From assembly GCF_025869515.1 (NCBI RefSeq), contig NZ_JAOZVR010000090.1:1-50348 (forward strand): DNA of 50,348 bases. Direction: 5' to 3'. This DNA comes from Ferrovibrio sp. Its GTDB lineage: Bacteria > Pseudomonadota > Alphaproteobacteria > Ferrovibrionales > Ferrovibrionaceae. The notes beneath the pieces were generated by a model. The model saw only the letters and a list, made by a program, of their open reading frames with translations. It did not search any database and was not told the origin of the DNA. Each line of letters begins with the position of its first letter. Position 1 is the stretch's first letter. Below, in pieces: positions 1 through 9,126 of this stretch. A program made the translations under genes and the position numbers.

Positions 1-32
1 CTCGTGCCCTTCGGGATACCCTGCGGCTGCTC

Positions 33-281
33 TTAGGCCGGAACCAGGGCGGCAACATTGCGGATCACGAACAAATCTCCCGGTTGCGCCTCGGTCAGCA
101 ATGCAGGATCGGAGCGCGAATCCGAGCAGGCGATCACCAGGATGCGCGGTGACTGCCCTTCGCTGACCAGGCGCTCGTAGAGCTGGCTGTCGCCCGCGAA
201 GAAACAGTCGTGAAAATGCTCGAACCCGCGCAGCAGGCGGCGCAGGGCCAGTGTGCCGGAACTGTGTTCGCGATCCGGCAT
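33..281 (-). CDS. Beta-carbonic anhydrase, N-terminal part (stops early at window edge)
   Basis: The 82-residue reading frame begins MPDREHSSGT and contains the beta-carbonic anhydrase zinc signature (CSDSR within ACSDSRSDP) followed by GDLFVIRNVAALVPA, which matches the family up to the end of the first conserved block. Full-length enzymes have about 200 residues and a second zinc motif HxxC, so most of the protein is missing. The frame ends in TAA at 33-35, and the remaining 32 bases in another frame read on in a plausible way (…AAAGYPEGHE). That suggests a frameshift rather than a natural end. The start lies 7 bases after the stop of the foldase gene on the same strand, so it is probably the last gene of the nar operon. 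CO2/bicarbonate interconversion is the family role. The assignment is firm; whether the gene is intact is not known. Confidence 0.7.
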   Translation of the reverse strand: MPDREHSSGTLALRRLLRGFEHFHDCFFAGDSQLYERLVSEGQSPRILVIACSDSRSDPALLTEAQPGDLFVIRNVAALVPA

Positions 282-288
282 GGCAACC

Positions 289-1047
289 TCACTGCACCAG
301 TGGCGATTCGGCTCCGGCCAGGGCCACGCCGCTGATTTCGGCCTCGGCCGCCAGCATGGCGATATACTGACGCACGGCCGTACGGAATACAGACTCACAG
401 AGATAATCGACCACGCGCTGCTGGACGCTGTCATACGGCAGATCGCGCCCCGGCTCGCGCTGGATCAGTTGCAGCACATGGAAGCCGTAGCGGGTCGGCA
501 CCGGCGCCGGCGACAACTGCCCGACCTGGAGTTCGTCGAGGAAAGTCTCGAATTCCGGAACCGTGGTATCGCTGGCGAACTGGCCGAGATGACCGCCGTT
601 ATCCTTCGATGAGCAGGCCGAATATTCCTTGGCAAGTTGCCCGAACAGTTCGGGATCGCTTTTCAGCAAGGCGATCAGCTTCTCAGCCTGCAGGCGGGCG
701 GCTTCGCGTTCTTCCTCTTCTTCCGGCATGGCCGGGATCAGGATATGTCGTGCCTCATAGAGCGTCGGACTGCGGAATTGGCTACGGTTGGCCTCGTAGT
801 AGCGCCGGCAAGACTTCTCATCCGGTGCCGGTAGCGATACTTCTGCCGCGATCACGCGGTCGATGGCATCCTCGTCCTCCCGATCGTGACCGAGAGCCTC
901 GGCCCGCTGCAGCAGCAGTTCGCGCACTGCCAGGGCTTCGGCGGCCTTTCGCCCGGCCTCTTCGGCGGATGCAGCCGGATGATACTGCATTTCCGCCAAC
1001 ACCGCGGCCTCGTCGATGGCCGCACCATTCACACGGATGACTTCCAT
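289..1047 (-). CDS. PpiC-type (parvulin) peptidyl-prolyl isomerase / NifM-like foldase of the nar operon
   Basis: This is a 252-residue protein with a helical N-terminal part (residues 1-110) and a parvulin domain at roughly 118-220. The domain carries the family pattern EARHILI, then SKDNGGHLGQF, VPEFE, and YGFHVLQL. There is no signal peptide, so it should act in the cytoplasm. The start is fixed by a strong Shine-Dalgarno (GGAGG) 6 bases before the ATG at 1047. It sits 10 bases after narI and 7 before the carbonic anhydrase. In Pseudomonas nar operons a PpiC gene also follows narI, so a role in folding or cofactor loading of nitrate reductase is a reasonable inference, although the true client is unknown. 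Confidence 0.85.
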   Translation of the reverse strand: MEVIRVNGAAIDEAAVLAEMQYHPAASAEEAGRKAAEALAVRELLLQRAEALGHDREDEDAIDRVIAAEVSLPAPDEKSCRRYYEANRSQFRSPTLYEARHILIPAMPEEEEEREAARLQAEKLIALLKSDPELFGQLAKEYSACSSKDNGGHLGQFASDTTVPEFETFLDELQVGQLSPAPVPTRYGFHVLQLIQREPGRDLPYDSVQQRVVDYLCESVFRTAVRQYIAMLAAEAEISGVALAGAESPLVQ

Positions 1048-1057
1048 GGCAGCCTCC

Positions 1058-1756
1058 TTACAGGGTTGGGCGGGCCGGCGAGCGCCGGCGCACGACCTGG
1101 TAGCTGCGGAAGACATAGCCGAGCGGCGCGCTCCAGATATGCACCAGGCGGCTGAACGGGAAGAGCACGAAGATGGTGATGCCCAGCACGAGGTGCAGCT
1201 TGAATGGCCAGTCGACGGCCGATACCAGCTCTGCGGCGCCGCCGCGGAAGGTGACGATCCGCTGCGCCCATTCCGACAGGGCCAGCATCGTGCCGCCATC
1301 GCTATGCTGGACCGAGAACGGCAACGTCACCAGACCGAGCACCAGTTGCAGCCACAGCACCAGCAGGATGGCGATATCCATCGGCGAACTGGTGGCGCGG
1401 ATACGCGCATCGGTCAGCCGGCGGTGCAGCAGCAGGGTCAGCCCGATGAAGCAGATCGTGCCGGCAGTGCCGCCGGATACCACCGCCACCATCTGCTTGG
1501 CTCCAGCAGTAATGAAATGCTCGTACAGCCAGTGCGGCGTCAGCAGGCCGACGAAATGGCCGAACAGCAGGAACAGGATACCGATATGGAACAGGTTAGA
1601 GCCCCAACGGAGCTGGCTTGTCCGCAGCATCTGGCTCGACCCGCTGCGCCATGTGTACTGGCCGCGTTCGAAGCGGACCAGACTGCCGACCAAGAATACG
1701 CTCAGCCCGATATAAGGATAGATGCCAAAAAAGAAGTGTTCGATATACTGTATCAT
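1058..1756 (-). CDS. narI: Respiratory nitrate reductase gamma subunit, cytochrome b
   Basis: The 232-residue integral membrane diheme cytochrome b takes electrons from quinol and passes them to NarH. Five hydrophobic segments are visible. The four heme-ligand histidines are present at His57 and His67 (NLFHIG…FGHFVG) and His188 and His206 (FKLHLVLG…RLVHIW), which match E. coli NarI His56, 66, 187 and 205. The start at 1756 has GGAGG upstream. It lies 16 bases after narJ. Length and ligands are typical, so the subunit should be functional. Confidence 0.97.
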   Translation of the reverse strand: MIQYIEHFFFGIYPYIGLSVFLVGSLVRFERGQYTWRSGSSQMLRTSQLRWGSNLFHIGILFLLFGHFVGLLTPHWLYEHFITAGAKQMVAVVSGGTAGTICFIGLTLLLHRRLTDARIRATSSPMDIAILLVLWLQLVLGLVTLPFSVQHSDGGTMLALSEWAQRIVTFRGGAAELVSAVDWPFKLHLVLGITIFVLFPFSRLVHIWSAPLGYVFRSYQVVRRRSPARPTL

Positions 1757-1772
1757 GATCACGGTCCTCCGG

Positions 1773-2459
1773 TCAGCGCGGGGATGGAGTGTTGATGGCC
1801 TGCACCCAGGCCGAAGCCTTGCCGCAGCTGCCGCCGGATGCGCGGTGCGGGTCGTTTTCCGGCCCGAAAGTGACGGCGGCTTCGTCCCAGGCCCGGTCCA
1901 GGGCCTCGAAACTGTCGTCGTCCTCCTCGGGCGGGCGAACCGGTGCGGCCACCGCTGCCGCATCGGCCAGAACCAGCAGAGCCGCAGGCACTGCGGCATA
2001 GGCGGACTGCCGCTTGTCCAGCCGGTCGCGCAGCAGGGCGAAGATCGGTGCGGCATCGCGCAGGATGCCGCGCGCCTCCTGCGGATCGATCTGGCTGAGG
2101 AATTCCAGCAGCAGCGGCAGGTAATCCGGCAGCTCAGTCGAATCCAGGGCAAAACCGTGCCTGTGGTAAAGCTCCATCAGTGCCACCATGGCCGAACCGC
2201 GATCGCGTGAATCGCCATGGACATGCTCATAGAGATGCAGCGCCACGGAGCGGCCGCGATCGAACAGGCTGGTATAGCGTTCCTGCAGTTCGATCAGATC
2301 GCTGTTGCCGAGCTCGATCGCCAGCCGGTCAAGTGCAGACGCGGTTTTCTGGCTCGGCTTGAGGTCGGCGGCGATCATCGCGCGGATTTCCGGCAGCGCA
2401 ACCTGCAAATCGGCGGTCGGATAATCGAGCAGGGCGGAAATGGCTTTCAGGATTCTCAT
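1773..2459 (-). CDS. narJ: Nitrate reductase delta subunit, molybdenum cofactor assembly chaperone
   Basis: The 228-residue cytoplasmic NarJ/TorD-family chaperone begins MRILKAISALLDYPTADL and includes YVLGD-region equivalents such as HLYEHVHGDSRDRG, typical of NarJ. The family binds the NarG N-terminus and helps insert the Mo-bisMGD and FS0 clusters before membrane attachment. I chose the ATG at 2459 because GGGGAG lies 8 bases upstream. A GTG at 2468 overlapping the narH stop is possible but has poor spacing. narH ends at 2465, so the two genes are almost contiguous and translationally linked. The C-terminal tail is acidic and low in complexity. Confidence 0.95.
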   Translation of the reverse strand: MRILKAISALLDYPTADLQVALPEIRAMIAADLKPSQKTASALDRLAIELGNSDLIELQERYTSLFDRGRSVALHLYEHVHGDSRDRGSAMVALMELYHRHGFALDSTELPDYLPLLLEFLSQIDPQEARGILRDAAPIFALLRDRLDKRQSAYAAVPAALLVLADAAAVAAPVRPPEEDDDSFEALDRAWDEAAVTFGPENDPHRASGGSCGKASAWVQAINTPSPR

Positions 2460-2464
2460 GGTTA

Positions 2465-3973
2465 TCACTCCCCGGCCGCGCGCTGACCTGCCGCAAACAG
2501 ATTGGCCGGTTCCTTGCCGCCCGAGCAGCCGGCGCCGAAGGAGAAGCCGCAGCTGCCGCGCAGATCGAAAGCGTTTTCGGCATATTCACGATGCGTTGAC
2601 GGGATCACGTAGCGATCCTCGTAATTGGCGATCGCCATGGTCTTGTACATATCCTCGACCTGGGCGAGCGTGAGGCCGACCTGTTCGAGAACCGCGAGAT
2701 TCTCCCTGGCATCGACATGGCGGCTGCGCATGAACACCCGCATCGCCATCATGCGTTCCAGCGCTGCCACCACCGGCTCTTCCTTGCCGGCGGTAAGCAG
2801 GTTGGCGAGATACTTCACCGGAATGCGCAGGCTGCGCACATCAGCGATCTCGTCAGACATCGCAATCTTGCCGGCATCGGCGGCAGCCTGGATCGGCGAC
2901 AGTGGCGGGACATACCAGACCATCGGCAGGGTGCGGTATTCCGGATGCAACGGGAAGGCAATTTTCCAGTCGATTGCCATCTTGTAGGTCGGCGAATGAC
3001 GCGCCGATTCCAGCCAGTTCTCCGGCACGCCGTCGCGCCGAGCCTGCTCGATCACCGCCGGATCATTCGGATCGAGAAATATGTCGAGCTGCGCCTGGTA
3101 GAGGTCCTGCTCGTTCGCCGCGCTGGCGGCTTCCTCAATGCGGTCGGCGTCATAGAGCAACACGCCGAGATAGCGGATGCGACCGACACAGGTCTCGGAG
3201 CAGACCGTCGGCTCGCCCGCCTCGATACGCGGGAAGCAGAAGGTGCACTTCTCGGCTTTGCCGGATTGCCAGTTGTAATAGATTTTCTTGTAGGGGCAGG
3301 CGCTGACGCACATGCGCCAGCCGCGGCACTTGTCCTGGTCGATCAGGACGATGCCGTCTTCCTCACGCTTGTAGATCGAACCCGATGGGCAGGCGGCGAC
3401 ACAGGCCGGATTGAGGCAATGCTCGCAAAGGCGCGGCAGATAGAACATGAAGGTCTTTTCGAATTGACCGTAGATTTCCTTCTGCAGTCCGTCGAAATTC
3501 TTGTCCTTCGACCGCTTGGCGAATTCGGTGCCGAGAATTTCTTCCCAGTTCGGACCCCACTCGATCTTTTCCATGCGCTTGCCGGTGATCAGAGACACCG
3601 GCCGCGCCACCGGGGTGGCCTGCGATTCCGGCGCCGTCTGCAGGTGCTCGTAATCGAAGGTGAAGGGCTCGTAGTAGTCGTCGATCTGCGGCAGATGCGG
3701 ATTGGCGAAAATCTTCGACAGGATACGCCATCTGCCACCGATGCGCGGCTCGATCTTGCCGCTGCGGGTGCGACGCCAGCCGCCCTGCCACTTGTCCTGG
3801 TTTTCCCATTCCTTCGGATAGCCGATCCCCGGCTTGGTCTCGACATTGTTGAACCAGGCGTATTCGACGCCCTGGCGCGAGGTCCAGACATTCTTGCAGG
3901 TCACCGAACAGGTATGACAACCGATGCATTTATCCAGGTTGAGGACCATGGCGATTTGAGCACGGACTTTCAT
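2465..3973 (-). CDS. narH: Respiratory nitrate reductase beta subunit, iron-sulfur protein
   Basis: This 502-residue ferredoxin-like subunit carries electrons from NarI to NarG. Four cysteine clusters are visible. The first is Cys16/19/22/26 (CIGCHTCSVTC). Next come CEHCLNPACVAACP, the CRGWRMCVSACP group in which Trp replaces a Cys (the hallmark of the [3Fe-4S] cluster), and CTFC…CSETC. The start MKVRAQIAMV at 3973 follows a GGAGA ribosome site. A longer upstream frame is not needed. It follows narG by 28 bases. Residues and length match active NarH proteins. Confidence 0.98.
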   Translation of the reverse strand: MKVRAQIAMVLNLDKCIGCHTCSVTCKNVWTSRQGVEYAWFNNVETKPGIGYPKEWENQDKWQGGWRRTRSGKIEPRIGGRWRILSKIFANPHLPQIDDYYEPFTFDYEHLQTAPESQATPVARPVSLITGKRMEKIEWGPNWEEILGTEFAKRSKDKNFDGLQKEIYGQFEKTFMFYLPRLCEHCLNPACVAACPSGSIYKREEDGIVLIDQDKCRGWRMCVSACPYKKIYYNWQSGKAEKCTFCFPRIEAGEPTVCSETCVGRIRYLGVLLYDADRIEEAASAANEQDLYQAQLDIFLDPNDPAVIEQARRDGVPENWLESARHSPTYKMAIDWKIAFPLHPEYRTLPMVWYVPPLSPIQAAADAGKIAMSDEIADVRSLRIPVKYLANLLTAGKEEPVVAALERMMAMRVFMRSRHVDARENLAVLEQVGLTLAQVEDMYKTMAIANYEDRYVIPSTHREYAENAFDLRGSCGFSFGAGCSGGKEPANLFAAGQRAAGE

Positions 3974-4001
3974 GGGGCGATCTCCTTGGGTCTGTGCTGG
4001 C

Positions 4002-7000
4002 TTATTCGGCGGCCGCGGTGCTGGGCCGCGGACCATCCAGCCAATCGACATTGGTCATCTTGCGCACCACCACGAATTCATCGCGATTGGTGCCGATCGT
4101 GCCGTAGTAGTTGAAGCCGTAACTCAGCTGCGCATAGCCACCGATCATGTGCGTCGGTTTCACCGTGGTGCGCGTGACCGAGTTGTGGATGCCACCGCGT
4201 GCGCCGGTGATCTCACTGCCCGGCACATTCACGATCTTTTCCTGCGCGTGATACATCAGCAGCATGCCTTCGTTGACGCGCTGGCTGACCACGGCACGGG
4301 CGACGAGCGCGCCATTGGCGTTGAACACCTCGACCCAGTCGTTATCCTCGACGCCAACCTTGGCGGCATCCACTTCGCTCAGCCAGACGATCGGCCCGCC
4401 GCGCGACAGCGTGAGCATCAGCAGATTGTCGGTATAGGTGCTGTGGATGCCCCATTTCTGGTGCGGCGTGATGAAGTTGAGCAGGATTTCCGGATTGCCG
4501 TTGCCGCGCTTGCCATGCACGGCGGCGACGCTGCGGGTGTCGATCGGCGGCCGGTAGGTGCACAGGCCCTCGCCGAAGGCGAGCATCCAGGGATGATCCT
4601 GGTAGAGCTGCTGCCGGCCGGTCAGGGTGCGCCAGGGGATCAGCTCATGCACGTTCGTATAGCAGGCGTTGTAGCTGACATGTTCGGATTCCAGTCCGCT
4701 CCAGGTTGGTGACGAGATGATCTTGCGCGGCTGCGCCTGCAGGTCGCGGAAACGCAGCTTGTCGTCCTCGCGCGGACGTGCCAGATGCGTATGGTCGCGG
4801 CCGGTCGCCTTCGACAGCGCCGCCCAGGATTTCACCGCCACCTCGCCGTTGGTTTCCGGTGCCAGCGACAGGATCACTTCCGCCGCCTCGATGTCGGTTT
4901 CGATCCGCGGCATGCCCTGGCTGACGCCCGGCTCGGTGACCTTGCCGTTCAGCTTGCCGAGGAATTCCACCTCATGCTGGGTATTCCAGCTGATGCCCTT
5001 GCCACCGTTGCCGATCTTGCTCAGCAGCGGACCGAGTGCGGTGAACTTCTTGTAGGTGTTCGGATAGTCGCGCTCGACCACAGTGATCTGCGGCATGGTC
5101 TTGCCGGGGATCGGCTCGATCTCGCCCTTGCGCCAGTCTTTGGGCTCGAACGCCTGACCCAGTTCCGCCGGAGTGTCATGCATCAGCGGCGTCATCACCA
5201 CGTCCTTCTCGACGCCGAGATGACCTTCGCATACCGATGAGAATGTCTTGGCGATGCCCTTGAAGATTTCCCAGTCGCTGCGCGCTTCCCAGGCCGGATC
5301 CACCGCTGCCGACAGCGGATGGATGAAAGGATGCATGTCGGAGGTATTCATGTCGTGCTTCTCATACCAGGTGGCCGTCGGCAGCACGATGTCGGAATAT
5401 ATGCAGGTGGTGGACATGCGGAAATCGAGCGTCACCAGCAGGTCAAGCTTGCCTTCAGCGCCATCGCGCCACACCACCTCTTCGGGCTTGCGGCCGCCTT
5501 CCTGGCCCAGATCCTTGCCCTGCACGCCATGCTGGGTGCCGAGCAGGTATTTGAGGAAGTATTCATGACCCTTGCCGCTGGAGCCGAGAATGTTAGAGCG
5601 CCAGACGAACATGTTGCGCGGGAAATTCACCGGATTGTCCGGGTCCTCGCAGGACATGCGGATGGCACCGCCTTTCAGCTTTTCGACCAGATAGGGCGCC
5701 GGCTCCTGTCCGGCGACCGCGGCATCCTTGGCGATCTGCAGCGGATTGCGGTCCACTTGCGGTGCCGACGGGAGCCAGCCCATCCGTTCCGCGCGCACGT
5801 TGAAGTCGATCAGTGAACCCGTCAGCTTGCGCGGTGCCACCGGTGAGAGGATTTCCTCCACCGCCAGCTTCTCATAGCGCCACTGCCCGGTATGGGCATA
5901 GAAGAAGGATGTCGAGTTCTGCTGGCGCGGCGGGCGATGCCAGTCCAGCGCAAAGGCCAGCGGCAGCCAGCCACATTGCGGCCGCAGTTTCTCCTGGCCG
6001 ACATAATGCGACCAGCCACCACCCGACTGACCGATGCATCCGCACATCGCCAGCAGGTTGATGATGCCACGGTAGTTCATGTCGGCGTGATACCAGTGAT
6101 TGATCGCCGCACCGAGGATGACCATGGATTTGCCCTTGGTCTTGTCGGCATTGTCGGCAAAGGCGCGGGCGACCGCGATCACCTGCTCGCGCGGCACGCC
6201 GGTGATGCTCTCCTGCCAGGCCGGCGTATAGGGCTGGTTATCGTCGAAGCTCTTCGCCGTCTTCGGGTCATTGAAGCCGCGATCGACGCCATAATTGGCC
6301 AGGAACAGGTCATAGACCGCCGTCACCAGCACCGGGCCATTCTTGGTCTCGATGCGCTTGACCGGGACTTTCCGTTCGATCACATCCGTCTGGGCGTTGT
6401 TCGGAAAATGCTCGTTCACGATGCCACCGAAATACGGGAAGGCGACCGGCTTCAGCTCGTCCTCGATGCCCTTGAGCCCCAGGCGCAGTTTGGTCTCGCT
6501 GCCCGCAGTGTCTTTCTCCTCCAGGTTCCACTTGCCCTGCTCGCCCCAGCGGAAACCGATCGAACCCAGCGGCGTGACGATCTTGCCGCTGGCTTCATCG
6601 ATCGCCAGCGTCTTCCAGTCGGGGTTGTTGGCTTCGCCCAGATTGTCGGCGAAATCGGAGGCGCGCAGGAAGCGGTCCGGCACCAGACGCCCGTCGCGTT
6701 CCACCAGCATGACCAGATTGGGCATGTCGGTGTAGCGCCGGCAGTAATCTTCGAAATAGGTGCTGCGGGTTTTGACGTGATATTCGCTCAGGATCACATG
6801 GCCCATGGCCATGGCCAGCGCGGCATCGGTGCCCTGCTTGGGATGCAGCCACAGATCGGCGAATTTGGACGCTTCCGAATAGTCCGGTGTCACTACGGCG
6901 ACCTTGGCGCCCTTGTAGCGTACCTCAGTCATGAAATGGGCATCGGGCGTGCGCGTCTGCGGCACATTTGAGCCCCAGAGCATCAGGAAGGTCGAGTTGT

Positions 7001-7733
7001 ACCAGTCTGCCGATTCCGGCACGTCAGTCTGCTCACCCCAGGTCTGCGGCGAGCTCGGCGGCAGGTCGCAATACCAATCATAGAAGCTCATGCAGACGCC
7101 GCCGATCAGCGACAGGTAGCGGCTGCCGGCGGCATAGGACACCATCGACATTGCCGGGATCGGCGAGAAACCGATCACGCGATCCGGCCCGAAAGCCTTG
7201 ATCGTATAGGCATTGGCGGCGGCGATGATCTCGTTTGCCTCGTCCCAGCTCGCGCGCACGAAGCCGCCCAGGCCACGCACGGTCTTGTATTCCTTGGCTT
7301 TCGCCTTGTCCTCGACGATGGATTGCCAGGCAGCGACCGGATCGCGATGGGTTTGGCGGGCCGCGCGCCACAGCCGGATCAGCCGGCCGCGGATCATCGG
7401 ATACTTCACCCGGTTGGCGCTGTAGAGATACCAGGAGTAGCTGGCGCCGCGCGAACAGCCGCGTGGTTCATGATTTGGAAGATCGGGCCGGGTGCGAGGA
7501 TAATCGGTCTGCTGGGTTTCCCAGGTGACGATGCCGCCCTTGACATAAATCTTCCACGAGCACGAGCCCGTGCAGTTCACGCCATGCGTGGAGCGCACGA
7601 TACGGTCATGCGCCCAGCGGTCGCGATAGGCATTCTCCCAGGCGCGGTCCTCGGTGGTGACGATACCGTGACCGTCGGAAAAACTGCCGACCTGTTTGCG
7701 GAAGTAGGTGAGGCGATCGAGAAAACGACTCAT
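4002..7733 (-). CDS. narG: Respiratory nitrate reductase alpha subunit, molybdenum catalytic subunit
   Basis: The 1243-residue membrane-bound, cytoplasm-facing nitrate reductase catalytic subunit reduces nitrate to nitrite. The N-terminal FS0 cluster ligands are present as His50, Cys54, Cys58 and Cys93 (HGVNCTGSC…RGCSRG). The molybdenum ligand Asp is at 223 in YDWYCDLPP, as in E. coli Asp222. The C-terminal molydopterin-binding region includes VNVPGSEITGARGG. There is no twin-arginine signal, as expected for the Nar type rather than Nap. The start MSRFLDRLTYF is the family start. It lies 22 bases after the transporter gene and shares its strand. Confidence 0.99.
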   Translation of the reverse strand: MSRFLDRLTYFRKQVGSFSDGHGIVTTEDRAWENAYRDRWAHDRIVRSTHGVNCTGSCSWKIYVKGGIVTWETQQTDYPRTRPDLPNHEPRGCSRGASYSWYLYSANRVKYPMIRGRLIRLWRAARQTHRDPVAAWQSIVEDKAKAKEYKTVRGLGGFVRASWDEANEIIAAANAYTIKAFGPDRVIGFSPIPAMSMVSYAAGSRYLSLIGGVCMSFYDWYCDLPPSSPQTWGEQTDVPESADWYNSTFLMLWGSNVPQTRTPDAHFMTEVRYKGAKVAVVTPDYSEASKFADLWLHPKQGTDAALAMAMGHVILSEYHVKTRSTYFEDYCRRYTDMPNLVMLVERDGRLVPDRFLRASDFADNLGEANNPDWKTLAIDEASGKIVTPLGSIGFRWGEQGKWNLEEKDTAGSETKLRLGLKGIEDELKPVAFPYFGGIVNEHFPNNAQTDVIERKVPVKRIETKNGPVLVTAVYDLFLANYGVDRGFNDPKTAKSFDDNQPYTPAWQESITGVPREQVIAVARAFADNADKTKGKSMVILGAAINHWYHADMNYRGIINLLAMCGCIGQSGGGWSHYVGQEKLRPQCGWLPLAFALDWHRPPRQQNSTSFFYAHTGQWRYEKLAVEEILSPVAPRKLTGSLIDFNVRAERMGWLPSAPQVDRNPLQIAKDAAVAGQEPAPYLVEKLKGGAIRMSCEDPDNPVNFPRNMFVWRSNILGSSGKGHEYFLKYLLGTQHGVQGKDLGQEGGRKPEEVVWRDGAEGKLDLLVTLDFRMSTTCIYSDIVLPTATWYEKHDMNTSDMHPFIHPLSAAVDPAWEARSDWEIFKGIAKTFSSVCEGHLGVEKDVVMTPLMHDTPAELGQAFEPKDWRKGEIEPIPGKTMPQITVVERDYPNTYKKFTALGPLLSKIGNGGKGISWNTQHEVEFLGKLNGKVTEPGVSQGMPRIETDIEAAEVILSLAPETNGEVAVKSWAALSKATGRDHTHLARPREDDKLRFRDLQAQPRKIISSPTWSGLESEHVSYNACYTNVHELIPWRTLTGRQQLYQDHPWMLAFGEGLCTYRPPIDTRSVAAVHGKRGNGNPEILLNFITPHQKWGIHSTYTDNLLMLTLSRGGPIVWLSEVDAAKVGVEDNDWVEVFNANGALVARAVVSQRVNEGMLLMYHAQEKIVNVPGSEITGARGGIHNSVTRTTVKPTHMIGGYAQLSYGFNYYGTIGTNRDEFVVVRKMTNVDWLDGPRPSTAAAE

Positions 7734-7755
7734 GGCTGATCACTCCGTTTCGAAT

Positions 7756-9111
7756 TCAGCACGGATTCGGGGCGCCCTTGCGGGCGTAGTACCACCAGTT
7801 GATGGCGACATTGACCGCGTAATAGAACGCGGCCCAGTAGAAGAAGGCGTTCGGCGAACCGAACAGGGTGATCGAATAGCCGAGCATCAGGCCGGCGGCG
7901 AACGGACCATAGGCAGCCATCGCACTGGTCCAGCCGATCACGCCGGCGGCCTGGCGCGGCTCGAACAGCATGGGCATCTGCTTGAAGGTTGAGGCATTGC
8001 CGATGCCGGAGAAGAAGAACAAGCCGAGCATGAAGGCGAGGAAATATGGGAAATCGGCCATCGAGGTCGGCGCGGTATAGAAAGACACGCCGATGGCGCA
8101 GGCGATCAGGCCGATGCCCGACCATTGCGTGACCACGGCACCACCGAAGCGATCCGATAGCGGGCCGGCGATCACGCGCATGATCGAACCGATCAGCGGT
8201 CCCATGAAGGCATAGGCCAGCGGATCGGGCGCATTGGGAAAGCCGCCGAAGGTCTGGCGGATCAGCAGCGGAAAAGTCGCCGAGAAGCCGGAGAATGAAC
8301 CAAAGGTCATGATATACAGCAGCGTCATGAAGAAACCGTGCTTCAGCTTGAAGATGTCGAGCTGATCACGGAAGTTCGCCCGCACCGGCACGCTGCGCAG
8401 CATGAACCAGGCCAGGATGCCGAACAGCGCGATGAAAGGCACATAGACCAGCGCCGCGTTCTGCAGCCAGATCTGGCTCTGCACGCCAGCGCGGGTGAAG
8501 GGCAGTGGTTCGCCGGCCAGGCTACCGAACAGCGCCAGGCCAATGATCCAGGGCGTGACGAACTGCACGATGCTGACACCGAAATTTCCGATACCGGCCT
8601 GGATCGCCAATGCCGTGCCCAGTTGGCGTTTGGGAAAGAACAGGCTTGTGCTCGGCATGAAGGAGGAGAAGTTGGCGCCGCCGAGGCCGGCGAGGAAAGC
8701 CAGTACCATCAGCACCCAGTAAGGCGTAGTGGGATCCTGTACCGCATAGAACCAGCCCACGGCCGGAATCAGCAGGCTGAGCGTCGAGATCGCCACCACG
8801 TTGCGGGTGCCGTAAAGCGGCACCAGGAAAGTGTGGATGATGCGCAGCGAGCCGCCGGCCAGCCCGGGCATGGCCGCCAGCCAGAACAGTTCGCCGGCAT
8901 TGAGCTTGAACCCGGCGCCGGGCAGGCGCACCACCAGGGCGCTGACCATGAACCAGACGATGAAGGCCATGGTCAGGTTGGCCGTGGTGATGATCAGTGT
9001 GCGCCAGGCGATCGCCTTGCCGGTGGCATCCCAGAACTGGGGATTTTCCGGCTCCCAGCGGCTTAGCCAATGACCCTTGCGCGGCACCGCGGTTTCGTTG
9101 GTGACAGTCAT
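7756..9111 (-). CDS. narK2: NarK2-type nitrate/nitrite transporter (MFS)
   Basis: The 451-residue major facilitator has about 12 transmembrane helices. Both nitrate-porter signatures are seen: GLGGANFSSFMPS in the first half and FFSGIGNASTFKQMP in the second. Arg90 (GGSLRIIH) and the Arg in GSIMRVIAGP correspond to the two substrate-binding arginines of E. coli NarK. The long hydrophilic N-terminus with HWLSRWEPENPQFW is typical of the NarK2 (nitrate/nitrite antiport) branch, so it probably exports nitrite in exchange for nitrate. It sits between narK1 and narG, 15 bases from the former. Confidence 0.9.
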   Translation of the reverse strand: MTVTNETAVPRKGHWLSRWEPENPQFWDATGKAIAWRTLIITTANLTMAFIVWFMVSALVVRLPGAGFKLNAGELFWLAAMPGLAGGSLRIIHTFLVPLYGTRNVVAISTLSLLIPAVGWFYAVQDPTTPYWVLMVLAFLAGLGGANFSSFMPSTSLFFPKRQLGTALAIQAGIGNFGVSIVQFVTPWIIGLALFGSLAGEPLPFTRAGVQSQIWLQNAALVYVPFIALFGILAWFMLRSVPVRANFRDQLDIFKLKHGFFMTLLYIMTFGSFSGFSATFPLLIRQTFGGFPNAPDPLAYAFMGPLIGSIMRVIAGPLSDRFGGAVVTQWSGIGLIACAIGVSFYTAPTSMADFPYFLAFMLGLFFFSGIGNASTFKQMPMLFEPRQAAGVIGWTSAMAAYGPFAAGLMLGYSITLFGSPNAFFYWAAFYYAVNVAINWWYYARKGAPNPC

Positions 9112-9126
9112 GATGATGGTTTCCTT

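Noticed and set aside
2717..4114. Plus-strand frame opposite narH
   Set aside because: No domain; narH on the minus strand has all the cluster cysteines.
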